Positions 12,041 through 21,780 of a stretch of 64,000 nucleotides of DNA are shown here, piece by piece. Both the position numbers and the translations under genes were made by a program. The DNA is taken from positions 17,439,201 through 17,503,200 of the forward strand of contig OX463835.1 in the NCBI GenBank assembly GCA_949825045.1, read 5' to 3'. Below the pieces are notes generated by a model. It did not search any database and had not been told where the DNA came from. It was given only the letters and a program-made list of their open reading frames with translations. Position 1 is the first letter of the stretch. Each line of letters opens with the position of its first letter. This stretch comes from Argyresthia goedartella (Eukaryota; Arthropoda; Insecta; Lepidoptera; Argyresthiidae).

Positions 12041-12318
12041 TCTTCAAACAATACAGTAGTATTGTTTGAAGAAATTGCCTAATTACTTGTTTCAATGTTT
12101 TTCAGGTCTTGAACTAAGACATTGTACTCTCTCACTAAGACACAAGAAGTTATTCATTCAAAAAAGTAACAATACTACTGTATTGTTCTTCAAACAATAC
12201 AGTAGTATTGTTTGAATAAATTGCCTAATTACTTGTTTCAATGTTTTTCAGGTCTTGAACTAAGACATTGTACTCTCTCACTAAGACACAAGAAGTTATT
12301 CATTCAAAAAAGTAACAC
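12041..12318. repeat. 146 bp direct duplication with an internal hairpin
   Basis: The block starting tcttcaaacaatacagtagt at 12041 is repeated almost unchanged from 12187. Each copy opens with a palindrome (caaacaatacagtagtattg), so the edges can fold. The shared body runs through 'aggtcttgaactaagacatt' to 'aagttattcattcaaaaaag'. The near identity implies a recent duplication beside the older 455-486 bp array. Confidence 0.85.
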
Positions 12319-12739
12319 ATTGTTTACACAACACTAAAAACTTCTTGAAGCAAAGATCATTGTTTTGATTCTAGATAAATTCTAGAGAATATCATTGTTT
12401 TGCGTGGAGAATATATATTTTTTCAAACCAAGATATTAATATTGAATTAACCATATATTTATTTGACTTTAAACAATATTCTTGAGATAAAAAATATTCT
12501 TGGACGAAAACAAAGTTTACGAGCTTTTTTTTCCGTGTAGTACTATTAAGTATTCTGTGGCCAGAGCCGCATCGGGGTACTAGAGACACTTATGTACAAC
12601 GAAATAAAGCTTAGTTTAGTAGTGGCAGAAATCAATACAAGATTGTAATAGAAAGGACTTACAAACCAATGTAATAAGAAATTTATTAAGCAAAAGATTC
12701 ATGAAAATAAGTACAGAGAATATAAATAAGATATTCATT
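12319..12739. other. AT-rich DNA, probable 3' UTR of the RLE element
   Basis: Lies directly after the stop codon of the minus-strand retrotransposon frame. No second frame is seen. I could not find the 3' end of the element by eye; an A-rich or simple-sequence end is not obvious. Confidence 0.3.
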
Positions 12740-15703
12740 CTAGTTCAAGACGTGTGGGACTGCCGCTCCATCCTCATATAGGCCTGTGCGATTCCACCTA
12801 TGGCGGGTACCGCGGATGCACATGCTGCTAGCCCTGATGATGGCGGTTTGAATTCTTGCTCGTAGCCAGCCCATTATTGTGGCAGGGGTCCGGTTCCAGC
12901 GGTCCGCCAGCGTTTCGGCGAGGTGTTTAGTGAATGATATCATTTGTGGAGCAAAAACTCCGTCGACAGAGGTTACTAAAGGGGTGAAGGTGGTGTGGCG
13001 CGTCTCGCATGGGTCGCAGTACTTCCTTTTCCTTTCTTCTTCAGCTGAACGAAGGACAGCCGCTACGGGGCGTGATGCGTGGGAGGGAGCGTCGGTGTCT
13101 ATGACACGGATATCAAATAACGCCTCCCTCTGGGCAATCAATACCCCCCGACAAGCCAAGTCTCCGCGCAGCCCAGTATCGCCTTCGGAGATGACTGGCT
13201 CTTTCGTGACGTTTCCCCAGGCTTGCTGGCACAGTTCACAGAAAAGATCCCTTATTTCGTTATGTCTGCGTGTGATAAGGCCACCTGTTTTGCAGCACAA
13301 GGCGTGGTCCACGTTGAAGTTGTCATTGCCGCAGCCGTCGCAAGTCGCAGGCATGGAGATTGGTGTGCGGTGGTATCTTATGGCCAGGGCATCTCTAAAT
13401 TCGTGGGGTGATAAGTCGAAGTTGTCTTTTCTTGTCGGTATTACTGAAAGCCATGTTGATGTTTTTGTTTTCATTTTTGTCGCTATTGATCTTTCTATTG
13501 CTCTTTTTTTTTTGGATGGTAATTTTGTTAGAATGCTTTCTAGAGTTGCGTTCTCGTATGTTTCTTTTTCCTTGTTTCCTTCCTTTCTTGCGTCACGCAA
13601 AGAATTGTAGTGTTCAGCAAGGTTTATGTCTTTTATCTCGGTTAGGGCTGTTGAAAGTATTGTAGATCCCTGTTTTGAGATTTGGTATGCACGGTTTGGT
13701 GTGTTGAAGGGGTCAGAAAGGGCAAGTCCGCCTTTGTGGACTGGGAGGGTAAATAGCTGGGTTTCAAGTTTTGTGATTTCGCCTCCGATTAGTGTTGGTA
13801 TGAATTTGTCGTGTAATGTGTTAGTTAAGGGTTCAAAAAGTTCTTCTGAATTTTTTAAGACACGTAGTAGGAAGGACCATTTAAACTGAGCTGCTTTAGT
13901 TAGGGCAGTGTAAGCGGCTTGAGGTGAGTTTTTGCAGATTGTTGTGAGTTTCTCGATGATAGATATCCATTCGGTTACATTCTTTTTTACGAAGTCGTCC
14001 CCTCCTGTCCCTATGTAGCCTCCTAGGAAGCGGGAGCCGGTAACTATGGAGACGTTGGTACCGGAGAACGTCTTTTCTGCGGTAGACTTGTCAGTTTCTG
14101 ACACTATTAGAAATGATTTTTTACCTTGTGGTAAGTATCCGTATGCTGGGCCTGTTTTGTTTAAGTTGTCCCACCATTGTCGTAGGCTTTGGAAAGTGCC
14201 TTGCGCGGAGGAGTCATCGGCGTACCAGCATTGTGTGACTGTGTTTTCGGTTTTAAGTTTGTTAATTATTGGTAGTGTTGCAAGCGCGTACAGTGGCATT
14301 GCGAGTGGGTCTCCTTGGGTTACGCCTTCTCTGCTATATAGTCTTGTATCAGAATCGCGAAATACCAATTCAGCGTGGCCATTGTAAGTATTATAAAGAA
14401 AGCGGGCGCAGTGTGGCCAGTATATTCTTGCTTGCCAGAGGGCTAGTTGTCTATTCACGGCGTTAAAAGCATTGTTCGCGTCAACGAGGAGCATTCCCCA
14501 GTTTGAACCAGGTTGGCAATCTCTTTGGAAGACATCGGTCATGGCATGAATGGCGCCTTCGATGCCACTGCCCAGTCCACTGCAGAGCTGTGACTGGCCG
14601 CATGCTTCAGTGACTTCAGAGCCTGTTGCTAAGATCATGCATTTGGATAATATTCTTCGTAGGCATTCGCCGATGCCGATAGGTCTTACGCCTGGGAATT
14701 TGTCTAAAGCAACAAGTCGGCTTGACATTAATGCTTGTATTTGGGTCCAGGGTATGGTTTCGTTGCTAAGTTTCGTTGTGAGCTGCGCTACGGCTTCTCT
14801 TAAATGGGCGCTTGCTTGGCCGAAGCGGAGTAGGAAATCTCTCCAGTTTTCGGCTGTGCATCCAGTGGGGCCTCCGCCGCCGTGTAGTTTTCTCGCAACT
14901 GTTTCGACATGGTCACAAGTTATTTCGATTTCAAGGAGTGGTGGGAGTTTTGTGACGTCTTTGGGGAGAGTGAATAAAGCGGGATCTGGAGTATTAGGCG
15001 GGGGGTGCTTTTCTCTCAGCACATCACTGACGGTTTTACCGGATGGATCAACTTCAGTGTCTGGGTTTAAAACTTTGCTCGTGTCTTTTGTGAGGAGCCA
15101 GTTGAGCGCTTCCCGCGTTTTTCCATGTAGTATCAGTCGTGTGAATAATTTTGTTTCTTGGTCATTGTTGTTTTGTTTCCGGTTTCTTGTATTCCATATA
15201 GATTTATCTGCTTTGGTGGATTCCGTGATGAGTTCCTCGAAACGTTTGTCTGCCCAGAGTTTTAGGCGCCGATCGAGTAGTCTCAGTATATCTTTCATTT
15301 TTCTAACGTTTTTGTCTCTTTGCAGTATGACCGCAGCAAAGGTTAATACGCGTTCAGAGGGGTAGGTTGATTTGGTTAGATGCTCAATTTCGTCGGCCAG
15401 AGTGTGTATGAATTTTCTACTGGCAGTACCGCATGGGAGGTCGTATAGCTTGCCATGAAGGTTACAGACGTTGTCCCAATGCCTTTGCCAGATGCCAGAC
15501 TTGGGTTGGATGGCATTCAGGAATGGGGATCCGAAGGCTTCTTCCAAAGGTGACATTGGTGTTTGCCCATCGGTGGTAGTTTTAAGAGTAGCGGATGCTG
15601 GTTGGTTTAGTACATCGTTGTGTGCTGATCTCATGTGACGCTGGAGCCCATTTTTCTTGAATTTCCTGGGGCATAGCGGGCATTCGGTGTCAGCTTGTGA
15701 CAT
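12740..15703 (-). CDS. RLE-type non-LTR retrotransposon polyprotein (zinc finger, reverse transcriptase, restriction-like endonuclease), intact
   Basis: A single 987-residue frame. The first Met is used because an in-frame TAA lies 15 bases upstream. A C2H2 finger sits at residues 8-28 (C8, C11, H23, H28). The reverse transcriptase core includes D408 in LLVDANNAF, GVTQGDPLAMPLYALA (460-475) and WYADDSS (493-499), giving the catalytic aspartates. The C-terminus has a C-x2-C ... H-x2-C knuckle (C788, C791, H800, C803), RRHNEIRD, then RGDLACRG and ALFDIRVIDTD, consistent with a PD-(D/E)XK restriction-like nuclease. By family knowledge such proteins nick the target and prime reverse transcription on it in the nucleus. 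It has no stops or frameshifts and is richer in GC than its flanks, so it may be recent. The clade (R2-, R4- or Utopia-like) is not resolved. A MITE ends about 190 bp upstream. Confidence 0.9.
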   Translation of the reverse strand: MSQADTECPLCPRKFKKNGLQRHMRSAHNDVLNQPASATLKTTTDGQTPMSPLEEAFGSPFLNAIQPKSGIWQRHWDNVCNLHGKLYDLPCGTASRKFIHTLADEIEHLTKSTYPSERVLTFAAVILQRDKNVRKMKDILRLLDRRLKLWADKRFEELITESTKADKSIWNTRNRKQNNNDQETKLFTRLILHGKTREALNWLLTKDTSKVLNPDTEVDPSGKTVSDVLREKHPPPNTPDPALFTLPKDVTKLPPLLEIEITCDHVETVARKLHGGGGPTGCTAENWRDFLLRFGQASAHLREAVAQLTTKLSNETIPWTQIQALMSSRLVALDKFPGVRPIGIGECLRRILSKCMILATGSEVTEACGQSQLCSGLGSGIEGAIHAMTDVFQRDCQPGSNWGMLLVDANNAFNAVNRQLALWQARIYWPHCARFLYNTYNGHAELVFRDSDTRLYSREGVTQGDPLAMPLYALATLPIINKLKTENTVTQCWYADDSSAQGTFQSLRQWWDNLNKTGPAYGYLPQGKKSFLIVSETDKSTAEKTFSGTNVSIVTGSRFLGGYIGTGGDDFVKKNVTEWISIIEKLTTICKNSPQAAYTALTKAAQFKWSFLLRVLKNSEELFEPLTNTLHDKFIPTLIGGEITKLETQLFTLPVHKGGLALSDPFNTPNRAYQISKQGSTILSTALTEIKDINLAEHYNSLRDARKEGNKEKETYENATLESILTKLPSKKKRAIERSIATKMKTKTSTWLSVIPTRKDNFDLSPHEFRDALAIRYHRTPISMPATCDGCGNDNFNVDHALCCKTGGLITRRHNEIRDLFCELCQQAWGNVTKEPVISEGDTGLRGDLACRGVLIAQREALFDIRVIDTDAPSHASRPVAAVLRSAEEERKRKYCDPCETRHTTFTPLVTSVDGVFAPQMISFTKHLAETLADRWNRTPATIMGWLRARIQTAIIRASSMCIRGTRHRWNRTGLYEDGAAVPHVLN

Positions 15704-15893
15704 ATGGGTGGGTATTTACTTACTTGAGCTATTTGCACTATAATTTTGTTGTTTAGCTCTCGGATAAGGGTAAGATTAATAAAAAAAAGGGATTTTGTTG
15801 ATAAATAAATGGGTCTAAAGGAAATAATATTAAAATGAATTATTTTTGTGAAAAATATGTCTATTTGACGTGACAGCTGACCATAAATAGTAA

Positions 15894-16104
15894 GGTAATA
15901 GAAAGGTGCAGTCATATTTTAGGGGGTTGTTAGGGACATCATTCTGAACAACTTTCGCTATGAAACCGATTGTTTTTACTTCTCCATACAGCTGACCGCC
16001 TGGCCCAATAAGTTAGGGGGAATTAAAAATAATGTTGCTCTAATGAAATCGGTGTCATAGTGAAAATTGTTCAGAAAGGTGTCCCTAACAACACCCCTGT
16101 GTAG
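15894..16104. mobile_element. Foldback MITE, family M2, copy 2
   Basis: Shares with 2737-3000 the left end gaaaggtgcagtcatatttt, 'gggacatcattctgaacaac', 'tatgaaaccgatt', and the right-hand complement 'ttgttcagaaaggtgtccct'. The last 30 bases of the right arm are missing. Non-coding. Confidence 0.75.
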
Positions 16105-16908
16105 GTATTTCTTCTAGTGATAAATTTAGCCATTTTATTAACCTACTACGGAAAAAGGGAGGAGTTATATGTTTAAAACGCCTGTCTGTCTTCTGTATGT
16201 GCGTCTGTCTGTGGCACTCTAGCGCTCAAACGGGAGGACATATTTCATTGCGGTTTCCTGTAAGTGTTAGAACCTGCGATGGTTATTAGCTATGTTTTAT
16301 TATTCAATTATATATTATTCATTATTCGAAAGTAATCAGCTTAACAAGGATGCAATTCAGACAAATTTTAAACGTAAGCTTTCATTTATTGCTTCGGGGC
16401 GTTTTAAATTTTAAATGTATAGTTAGCTACTACAGCTCGGTTAACTAATGCTGGCACGTTCAACACATTTACACGTTGCGCTTGTGTTGTGTCTGTGACT
16501 AAGCGCCTGGTCTGACGTTGCACAGCATGGGCATCAAGAATAGTCTGTTTGTCTCCCTCGCGCGCGGTCAAACTTATGAGTATGAAGGAGACAGTTATTG
16601 TTTTGCTTTTGCTACTGCTTATAAATATAGAGTGTTTTTTTTGCATTCGTATCACGTGTCAATCGCCACTCGTTATTGTGACTGTTTACCTATTTCGAGG
16701 TTAGAATAAAATCATTCATTTTGAAAATAGCGTATAGTGAAATTGCATTAGTGTGAGTAATGTTAACGTGCCAGCTTTAGTTAGCTGACCTTTACATGGC
16801 TGTAATCCATAGCAGATCAAACGCGAGTTCGCAATCGCATCTCGGGTCAAATTTGACATTCGATAATTTTTTTTAGAGAACAACATTTTTTGTAAGGTGA
16901 CCTCTATG
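16105..16908. other. Unassigned DNA
   Basis: Two overlapping short frames on opposite strands (16404-16655 and 16518-16709) have no recognisable domain. Nothing else identified. Confidence 0.35.
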
Positions 16909-16965
16909 GCGCAGTGGTTGCGGGTTGGCCTACCATGCGAGAGGTCCCGGGTAAGATTTTTTTTC
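16909..16965 (+). mobile_element. SINE-C head fragment
   Basis: acctctatggcgcagtggtt is a tRNA-like A-box region, followed by 'gcgagaggtcccgggt', where the B box has lost its ttcgat core. It matches the complement of the SINE-C head at 19434-19502. Only about 57 bp remain. Confidence 0.5.
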
Positions 16966-17085
16966 AGAGGTATTTACATAAATTATGATACGGGTCTTTT
17001 ATGCCCGTAATAAGTCAACTTGGTGAATTATTGTAGGTATCGGTAACTACCTACCAATAATAATAATAATAAATATTATAATATT

Positions 17086-17328
17086 AATACCTTGGACACT
17101 ATTTACACACATTGATCTAGCCCCAAACTAGGATTCCCTGTATCTTGGGTACTAGACAACGATTCACATACTTATATAGATAAATATTATCGTTAGATAG
17201 ATACACAACCATGACTTGGGTACAAAAATCCGTTCTCATCAAACAAATATTTGCCCCCAACGGGACTCGAACCCGGGACCCTTGGCTTCGTAGGCAGGGT
17301 CACTACCGACTCGGCCATTCGGGTCGTC
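17086..17328 (-). mobile_element. SINE-A copy 1 (tRNA-derived)
   Basis: On the minus strand it starts gacgacccgaatggccgagt. The pol III A box (tggccgagtcgg) and B box (gggttcgagtccc) are both readable, then 'aaatatttgtttgatgagaa', the block 'cccaagatacagggaatcct', and an (att)n-type tail. Short frames here are by-products of the repeat. SINE-A is the most frequent element of the window, with 14 copies. Confidence 0.85.
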
Positions 17329-18480
17329 ATTATATTAACCTCGATGTTGCTACGGAACTCTTTATCAACGAGTCTGATTCACTCTCAACCGGTTTTTAAA
17401 CTAACGCTCATCTGTCAAATTGGCGATCTGCGCAAAATGTACAAGTCATCGACATCGCACTGTGTACCGCCTTGTTAACGGACGGGACAAAAAAACATGT
17501 CCGACTTTTGTTGTCGATTTAAGAGCCAAATACCTTATAGTTATTAAGGGGGGGATGCGTGATCATTATTAAGGGCTGAACAAAGGCCAATGGCATTGAG
17601 AATTAGACAAAGAAAACAAATACCCGTCGCATCGCGTCGAAGCAGACTGACGCATGCTCCCGCGCAGAGCCCCGCGGGGCAGCCCGAGCTCCGAGACCAA
17701 GAAAATTATAGAAAATATTACTAAACTCAATTGTAATAATAACATTAAAAATAAAATAAAACATCCAAATTTTTTTTTCCCTATTTTTGCGTGTAAGTTT
17801 CATATAGGAAACTGATTTCGTCTCCGAGCGCTTGTTCATTTATTTGAATAATAATGCATTGCGAAAAATATTTTTATAACAGATATCCGGTAATTTTAAA
17901 AGTCCATTCTTATCTCTAATAGACCTTTTATAACATATATTTCTCCTACATTTTTATGTTGTCTAGTTTAGCCTAGAATTGAAGCTAAAGATACATTTCT
18001 GGCCATTTTAAGGCTCAGTTCTGGCTGTTGCGGTGGGGGGCGCCGCATTCGCCCGTCGTCTTCTGGCGGGGTAGCGGAACTGGCGGGGTAGCGGGCGGCG
18101 CGGAACATTATCGGGCCGCCCGGAGACGTTAAAAATTAGGTGTTTTTTCGATTTTTACTGAAAAACGGAAATAAGCTAATTGATAAAATTTAAAGATTAA
18201 TACGGAGCTCTAAAAGAGGAAAATTTTGGTATAAAAATTATGAGAAAAATCAGTAATTTAATATTAAAATTATTGAATCTCCTTTTAAATATAGACTATG
18301 TTCAGGATTTTTTACGATCGAGCCCAATTAATCCAATCGCGTAACGACATAGTATTCAAACTAGATTATCTTTTTGTGAATAACATATATTTTTTTGAGA
18401 CCTGTGAATTTATTGGAAATAAATTTATTTTATTTTTTGCCAAAGCTTTCTTCAGTGGTTTTGTGTGATCTTGGGCCTTA
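17329..18480. other. Unassigned DNA with two GC-rich patches
   Basis: GC-rich stretches lie at about 17640-17700 and 18030-18120 (repeats of 'ctggcggggtagcgg') in otherwise AT-rich DNA. No gene or known repeat is recognised. Confidence 0.35.
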
Positions 18481-18605
18481 AGCCTGTAAATAATCTGTCT
18501 GTCTGTCTGTCCGTTAGCGGGGTCTATCTGGTAAACCAGAACAGGTAGAGAGTTGAAATTTTCTTAGTATGTGTATTTCTGTTGCTGCTACAACAACAGA
18601 TTCAA
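18481..18605. repeat. Fragment of the 'gggttccgtacc' repeat (RepA)
   Basis: Contains the (tctg)n run, then 'gagttgaaattttc' and 'tatttctgttgctgctacaa', the internal blocks of the RepA repeat seen more fully at 26891-27285 and 59637-59781. Its ends are missing. Confidence 0.5.
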
Positions 18606-18640
18606 ACAAACAACAACTTCACGAGATTTTATAAATTAAA

Positions 18641-18873
18641 GGGAAATATTCAACTGCACATCAATAATACTGATTTTCACAGCAAACATCACGGTAAAAT
18701 ACTGCGGTAGCTTAGGTGAAGGGTAAAGGCGGTGAGCGAAGCGAAGTCCCCTTTATCCTTCGTATTAGGTTGAACATGTAAGAACAACAAAAATACTCAA
18801 AACAAAAATTATTTTTGCTGATCCTTTTTTGCTGTGAAAATCAGTATTTTTGCTGTGCGATTAAATACTAGCC
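18641..18873 (+). mobile_element. MITE-like repeat, family M11, copy 1
   Basis: Begins gggaaatattcaactgcaca, continues 'tcaataatactgattttcac', and ends in the approximate complement 'aaaatcagtatttttgctgt', 'gcgattaaatactagcc'. In between are 'ctgcggtagcttaggtgaag' and 'cttcgtattaggttgaacat'. The same order is found at 22331-22590 and, reversed, at 63479-63749. Non-coding. Confidence 0.8.
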
Positions 18874-18936
18874 TAAATTAAGGGGTGGGACCCAAGAGAG
18901 GTATTTCAACACCCCCTGGGATATAACAAATCCATG

Positions 18937-19035
18937 ACGACTGGTTCAGCCTAGCTGTTAGTGACCCGGCCTACGAAGCTTACGGTCCTGGGTTCGAATC
19001 CCGGTGAGGGCAAATATTTGTGTGATAAATAAACA
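18937..19035 (+). mobile_element. SINE-D, left part (head), split by nested SINEs
   Basis: tRNA-like head with A-box region 'ggttcagcctagctgttagt' and an intact B box in 'gggttcgaatcccgg', then 'aaatatttgtgtgat'. It breaks off here; its body and tail resume at 19497. The head resembles a SINE family that I recall as common in Lepidoptera. Confidence 0.75.
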
Positions 19036-19049
19036 TATATAATAATACA

Positions 19050-19301
19050 ATAATAATAATAATATCTTGGACACTATTTACACACATTTATCTAGCCCCA
19101 AACTAGGATTCCCTGTATCTTGGGTACTAGACAACGATACACATACTTATATAGATAAATATTATATATATATATAAACAACCATGACTAGGGTACAAAC
19201 ATCCGTTCTCATCAAACAAATATTTGCCCCCACCGGGACTCGAACCCGAGACCCTTGGCTTCGTAGGCAGGGTCACTGCCGACTAGGCCATTCGGGTCGT
19301 C
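19050..19301 (-). mobile_element. SINE-A copy 2, innermost of a triple nest
   Basis: Full-length minus-strand SINE-A with both boxes, ending (head side) ttcgggtcgtc. It lies in the A/T-rich tail of SINE-C (19302-19502). The motif ataaacata is found on both sides and is a probable target-site duplication. Confidence 0.85.
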
Positions 19302-19502
19302 AACATAAACATAAACATTTATATACAGACACAAACATTGCTTCTGGCACCACACTAGAATACCCTGCGTCGTGGGAACCAGAAACAGCGACATTACACA
19401 CATATGTTTATCCAAGGCCTGTTTTTTTTATCCCCAGCCGGGAATCGAACCCGGGACCTCTCGCATAAGCCGATCCACTACTGCAGCGCCACAGAGGCTG
19501 TG
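19302..19502 (-). mobile_element. SINE-C copy, inserted in SINE-D
   Basis: On the minus strand a head like 'cctct-tggcgc-gcagtag' leads to a B box in 'gggttcgattccc'. The body has 'tctggttcccacgacgcagg' and 'gtattctagtgtgg'. The head abuts 'tgtgat', which also occurs at the left SINE-D breakpoint (tttgtgtgat), a likely 5-6 bp target duplication. Confidence 0.75.
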
Positions 19503-19670
19503 ATGGGCTTGAATATATGTTACTTAGTCTTGGATGTTTTTATGTATTTACATAAGTATTTATCTCTATTAAATATATCGTCGCCTAGTACCCGTAACAC
19601 AAGCCTTGTTGAGCTTACTATGGGCCTAGTTTGATTTGTGTTAGATTGTCCTCTAATATAGATTATTACA
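19503..19670 (+). mobile_element. SINE-D, right part (body and tail)
   Basis: Continues SINE-D after the nested copies: 'cttagtcttggatgttttta', 'tgtatttacataagtattta', 'tcgtcgcctagtacccgtaa', 'cacaagccttgttgagctta', 'tgggcctagtttgatttgtg'. This matches the body and tail I associate with the lepidopteran SINE whose head is at 18937-19035. Confidence 0.7.
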
Positions 19671-19681
19671 TATTATATATT

Positions 19682-20025
19682 GACGACCCGAATGGCCGAG
19701 TCGGCAGTGACGCTGCCTACGAAGCCAAGGGTCCCGGGTTCGAGTCCCGGTGGGGGCAAATATTTGTTTGATGAGAACGGCTGTTTGTACCCTGGTCATG
19801 GTTGTTTATCTATCTAAGTATAATATTTATCTATATAAGTACGTGTATCGTTGTCTAGTACCCAAGATACAGGGAATCCTAGTTTGGGGCTAGATCAATG
19901 TATGTACTTATGTTTTGTTTGTTCGTGACGGTCACAGGTTTTGGTCGAAAGACTGTAAGTGCGACACAGTAACTGTAAATAAATCTTTTAAATCTTTTTA
20001 AATAGTGTCCTAGGTATTATTTTAT
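19682..20025 (+). mobile_element. SINE-A copy 3, interrupted near its tail
   Basis: Head and body are complete to 'gctagatcaatgtatgt' (about 19907). The expected 'aaatagtgtcc.aggtattat' resumes at about 19995. The roughly 88 bp between them is foreign and ends in 'aaataaatcttttaaatctt', which resembles a polyadenylation signal and A/T-rich tail. Confidence 0.8.
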
Positions 20026-20130
20026 TTTATTCATATAATCATTGATATTGGTAACGCAAACTATAAGTTCTGTATTTGAATCTACGTTGGGGCATTTTTT
20101 ATAATTATCTTTAGTGCTTAATTTTTCTTG

Positions 20131-20188
20131 TTCATCGGTACGGAACCCTTCGCGTAAGAGTTCGACCCACACTAGCCGGTTAGGTTTT
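20131..20188 (-). repeat. RepA fragment
   Basis: cggtacggaacccttcgcgt followed by 'agttcgacccacactagccg', one end of the RepA dispersed repeat. No more is present. Confidence 0.5.
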
Positions 20189-20287
20189 TTAAAATTCTTT
20201 GTTAGCAATAATATGTACCATAACGTAAGCAATACAGCTGAAGAACCATATTGTATACAATTGTAAAGATTAATAAAAAAATACAAT

Positions 20288-20820
20288 GAGCTCCATGGTC
20301 TAATGGGCTTCACGCTTGCTTCTCACACAGGAGATGCAGGTTCGATTCCCGAAAATTTACCAATGAGATAATGAATATATCTTAAGAACATTCTACGGAC
20401 TTTCTAACGGTGATGGAAAACATCGTGAGGAAACCTTCATTACTCCATAGCTGCGGCGATGGGCTAGCCCCCTGTCACGCAAAATGGACTATTGAACAAC
20501 TGGGTCAAAGTGGGCACAATTTTTATTTTTTTTATTTTTCCTTGGACACATATTTACACACATTGATCTAGCCCCAACTAGGATTCCCTGTATCTTGGGT
20601 ACTAGACAACGATACACATACATATATAGATAAATATTATACTTAGATAGATAAACAACCATGACTAGGGTACAAACATCCGTTCTCCTCAAACAAATAT
20701 TTGCCCCCACCGGGACCCGAACCCGGGACCCTTGGCTTCGTGGGCAGGGTCACTGCCGACTCTGGTGCCTCTGCCACCTCGTATTGAAAAAGGCGTGACG
20801 CTGTGTCATGTTATGTTACA
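20288..20820 (+). mobile_element. SINE-B copy 1, split by SINE-A copy 4
   Basis: The tRNA-like head gagctccatggtctaatggg leads to B box 'gcaggttcgattccc', then 'ggtgatggaaaacatcgtga', 'ccatagctgcggcgatgggc', and 'aaagtgggcacaattt' at 20522. The expected rest ('gtgcctctgccacctcgtat', 'ggcgtgacgctgtgtcatgt') appears only after 20762. The gap is exactly a SINE-A. Confidence 0.85.
20540..20762 (-). mobile_element. SINE-A copy 4, inside SINE-B
   Basis: Minus-strand SINE-A body with an A/T-rich tail at 20520-20539. The head stops at 'cactgccgactc', so the first 16 or so bases of the element are missing. Younger than the SINE-B it interrupts. Confidence 0.85.
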
Positions 20821-21144
20821 ATGGTGATTAATCTATACTTACATTCTAGAAAAAAAACTATTTTCATCCAAGCTGGTATATATAACAAGCACAGTTGATC
20901 CGACTTTTAGCAGGTAACTCAATTCGCACTTAGCCTTAAAACTAAAAGTGAAAGAACCATATTGCCAATCCTTTTAGGGTACCTCAGGCGTGGTCATTGA
21001 ACTGCCAATGGCGTGCCAATGAACCAATACTAACGGAACAGTGGCTCGTACGTCAAAAACCGTTCACACACACTTACTACGATTGTGTTTAGTAATTATT
21101 CAATAACTAAATCGGAGGAAACTATGTCAAACGCATTTGAGGAT
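20821..21144. other. Unassigned DNA
   Basis: No gene or named repeat seen between SINE-B and the RepA remnant. Confidence 0.3.
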
Positions 21145-21749
21145 GAAAACACCGGCCAAGTTTGAGTTGGTCTTGTGCACCGAGGGTTCCGTACAAAAGA
21201 CAAAACAGTCAAGGTGTTACCCTATAAGTTTTGATTTCCTTGTTAGAGTCACAATATGCGGTATAAACCGCCATATCTTTCGTTTGTATCGACTTTAAAG
21301 TTTGATTTATCACAACATTGAGATAATAACGCACGGTTTCTGAAAGAGCGAAATAATAAAATAACAGTTAATCTCATATCAAACTCATATCAGCCAATGC
21401 TGCTATTTGACGTCCCGAATGGCCGAGGCGGTAGTGACTCTGCCTACGAAGCCAAAGGTCCCGGGTTCGAGTCCCGGTGGGGGGCAAATATTTGTTTGAT
21501 GAGAACGCATGTTTGTTCCCTAGTCATGGTTGTTTTTCTATCTAAGTATAATATTTATCTATATAAGTATGTGTATCGTTGTCTAGTACCCAAGATACAG
21601 GGAATCCTAGTTTGGGGCTAGATCAATGTGTGTAAATAGTGTCCAATCTATTATTATTATTGTTATTATAATATTATCTCTTTTCGGAAACTGAGGGTCA
21701 TTAAGTACTTGATACCACTACGCGATCCTGGGGAAGATTGTCTTGACAT

Positions 21750-21780
<31 letters not shown>

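Noticed and set aside
12879..15365. Long plus-strand frames of 243, 113 and 271 codons
   Set aside because: They lie antisense to the RLE retrotransposon frame, whose motifs are unmistakable. They have no domains of their own.
12740..15703. Target in a U2 snRNA or rDNA gene next to the RLE element
   Set aside because: I looked for U2- or 28S-like sequence on both sides and saw none; the element ends are also not defined, so no target can be claimed.
16404..16709. Two overlapping frames on opposite strands
   Set aside because: Neither has a domain or splice signals that I can support.
19682..19760. Possible real tRNA gene
   Set aside because: A and B boxes are good, but the sequence is followed by the same body in 14 places and cannot form a proper acceptor stem, so it is a SINE head.
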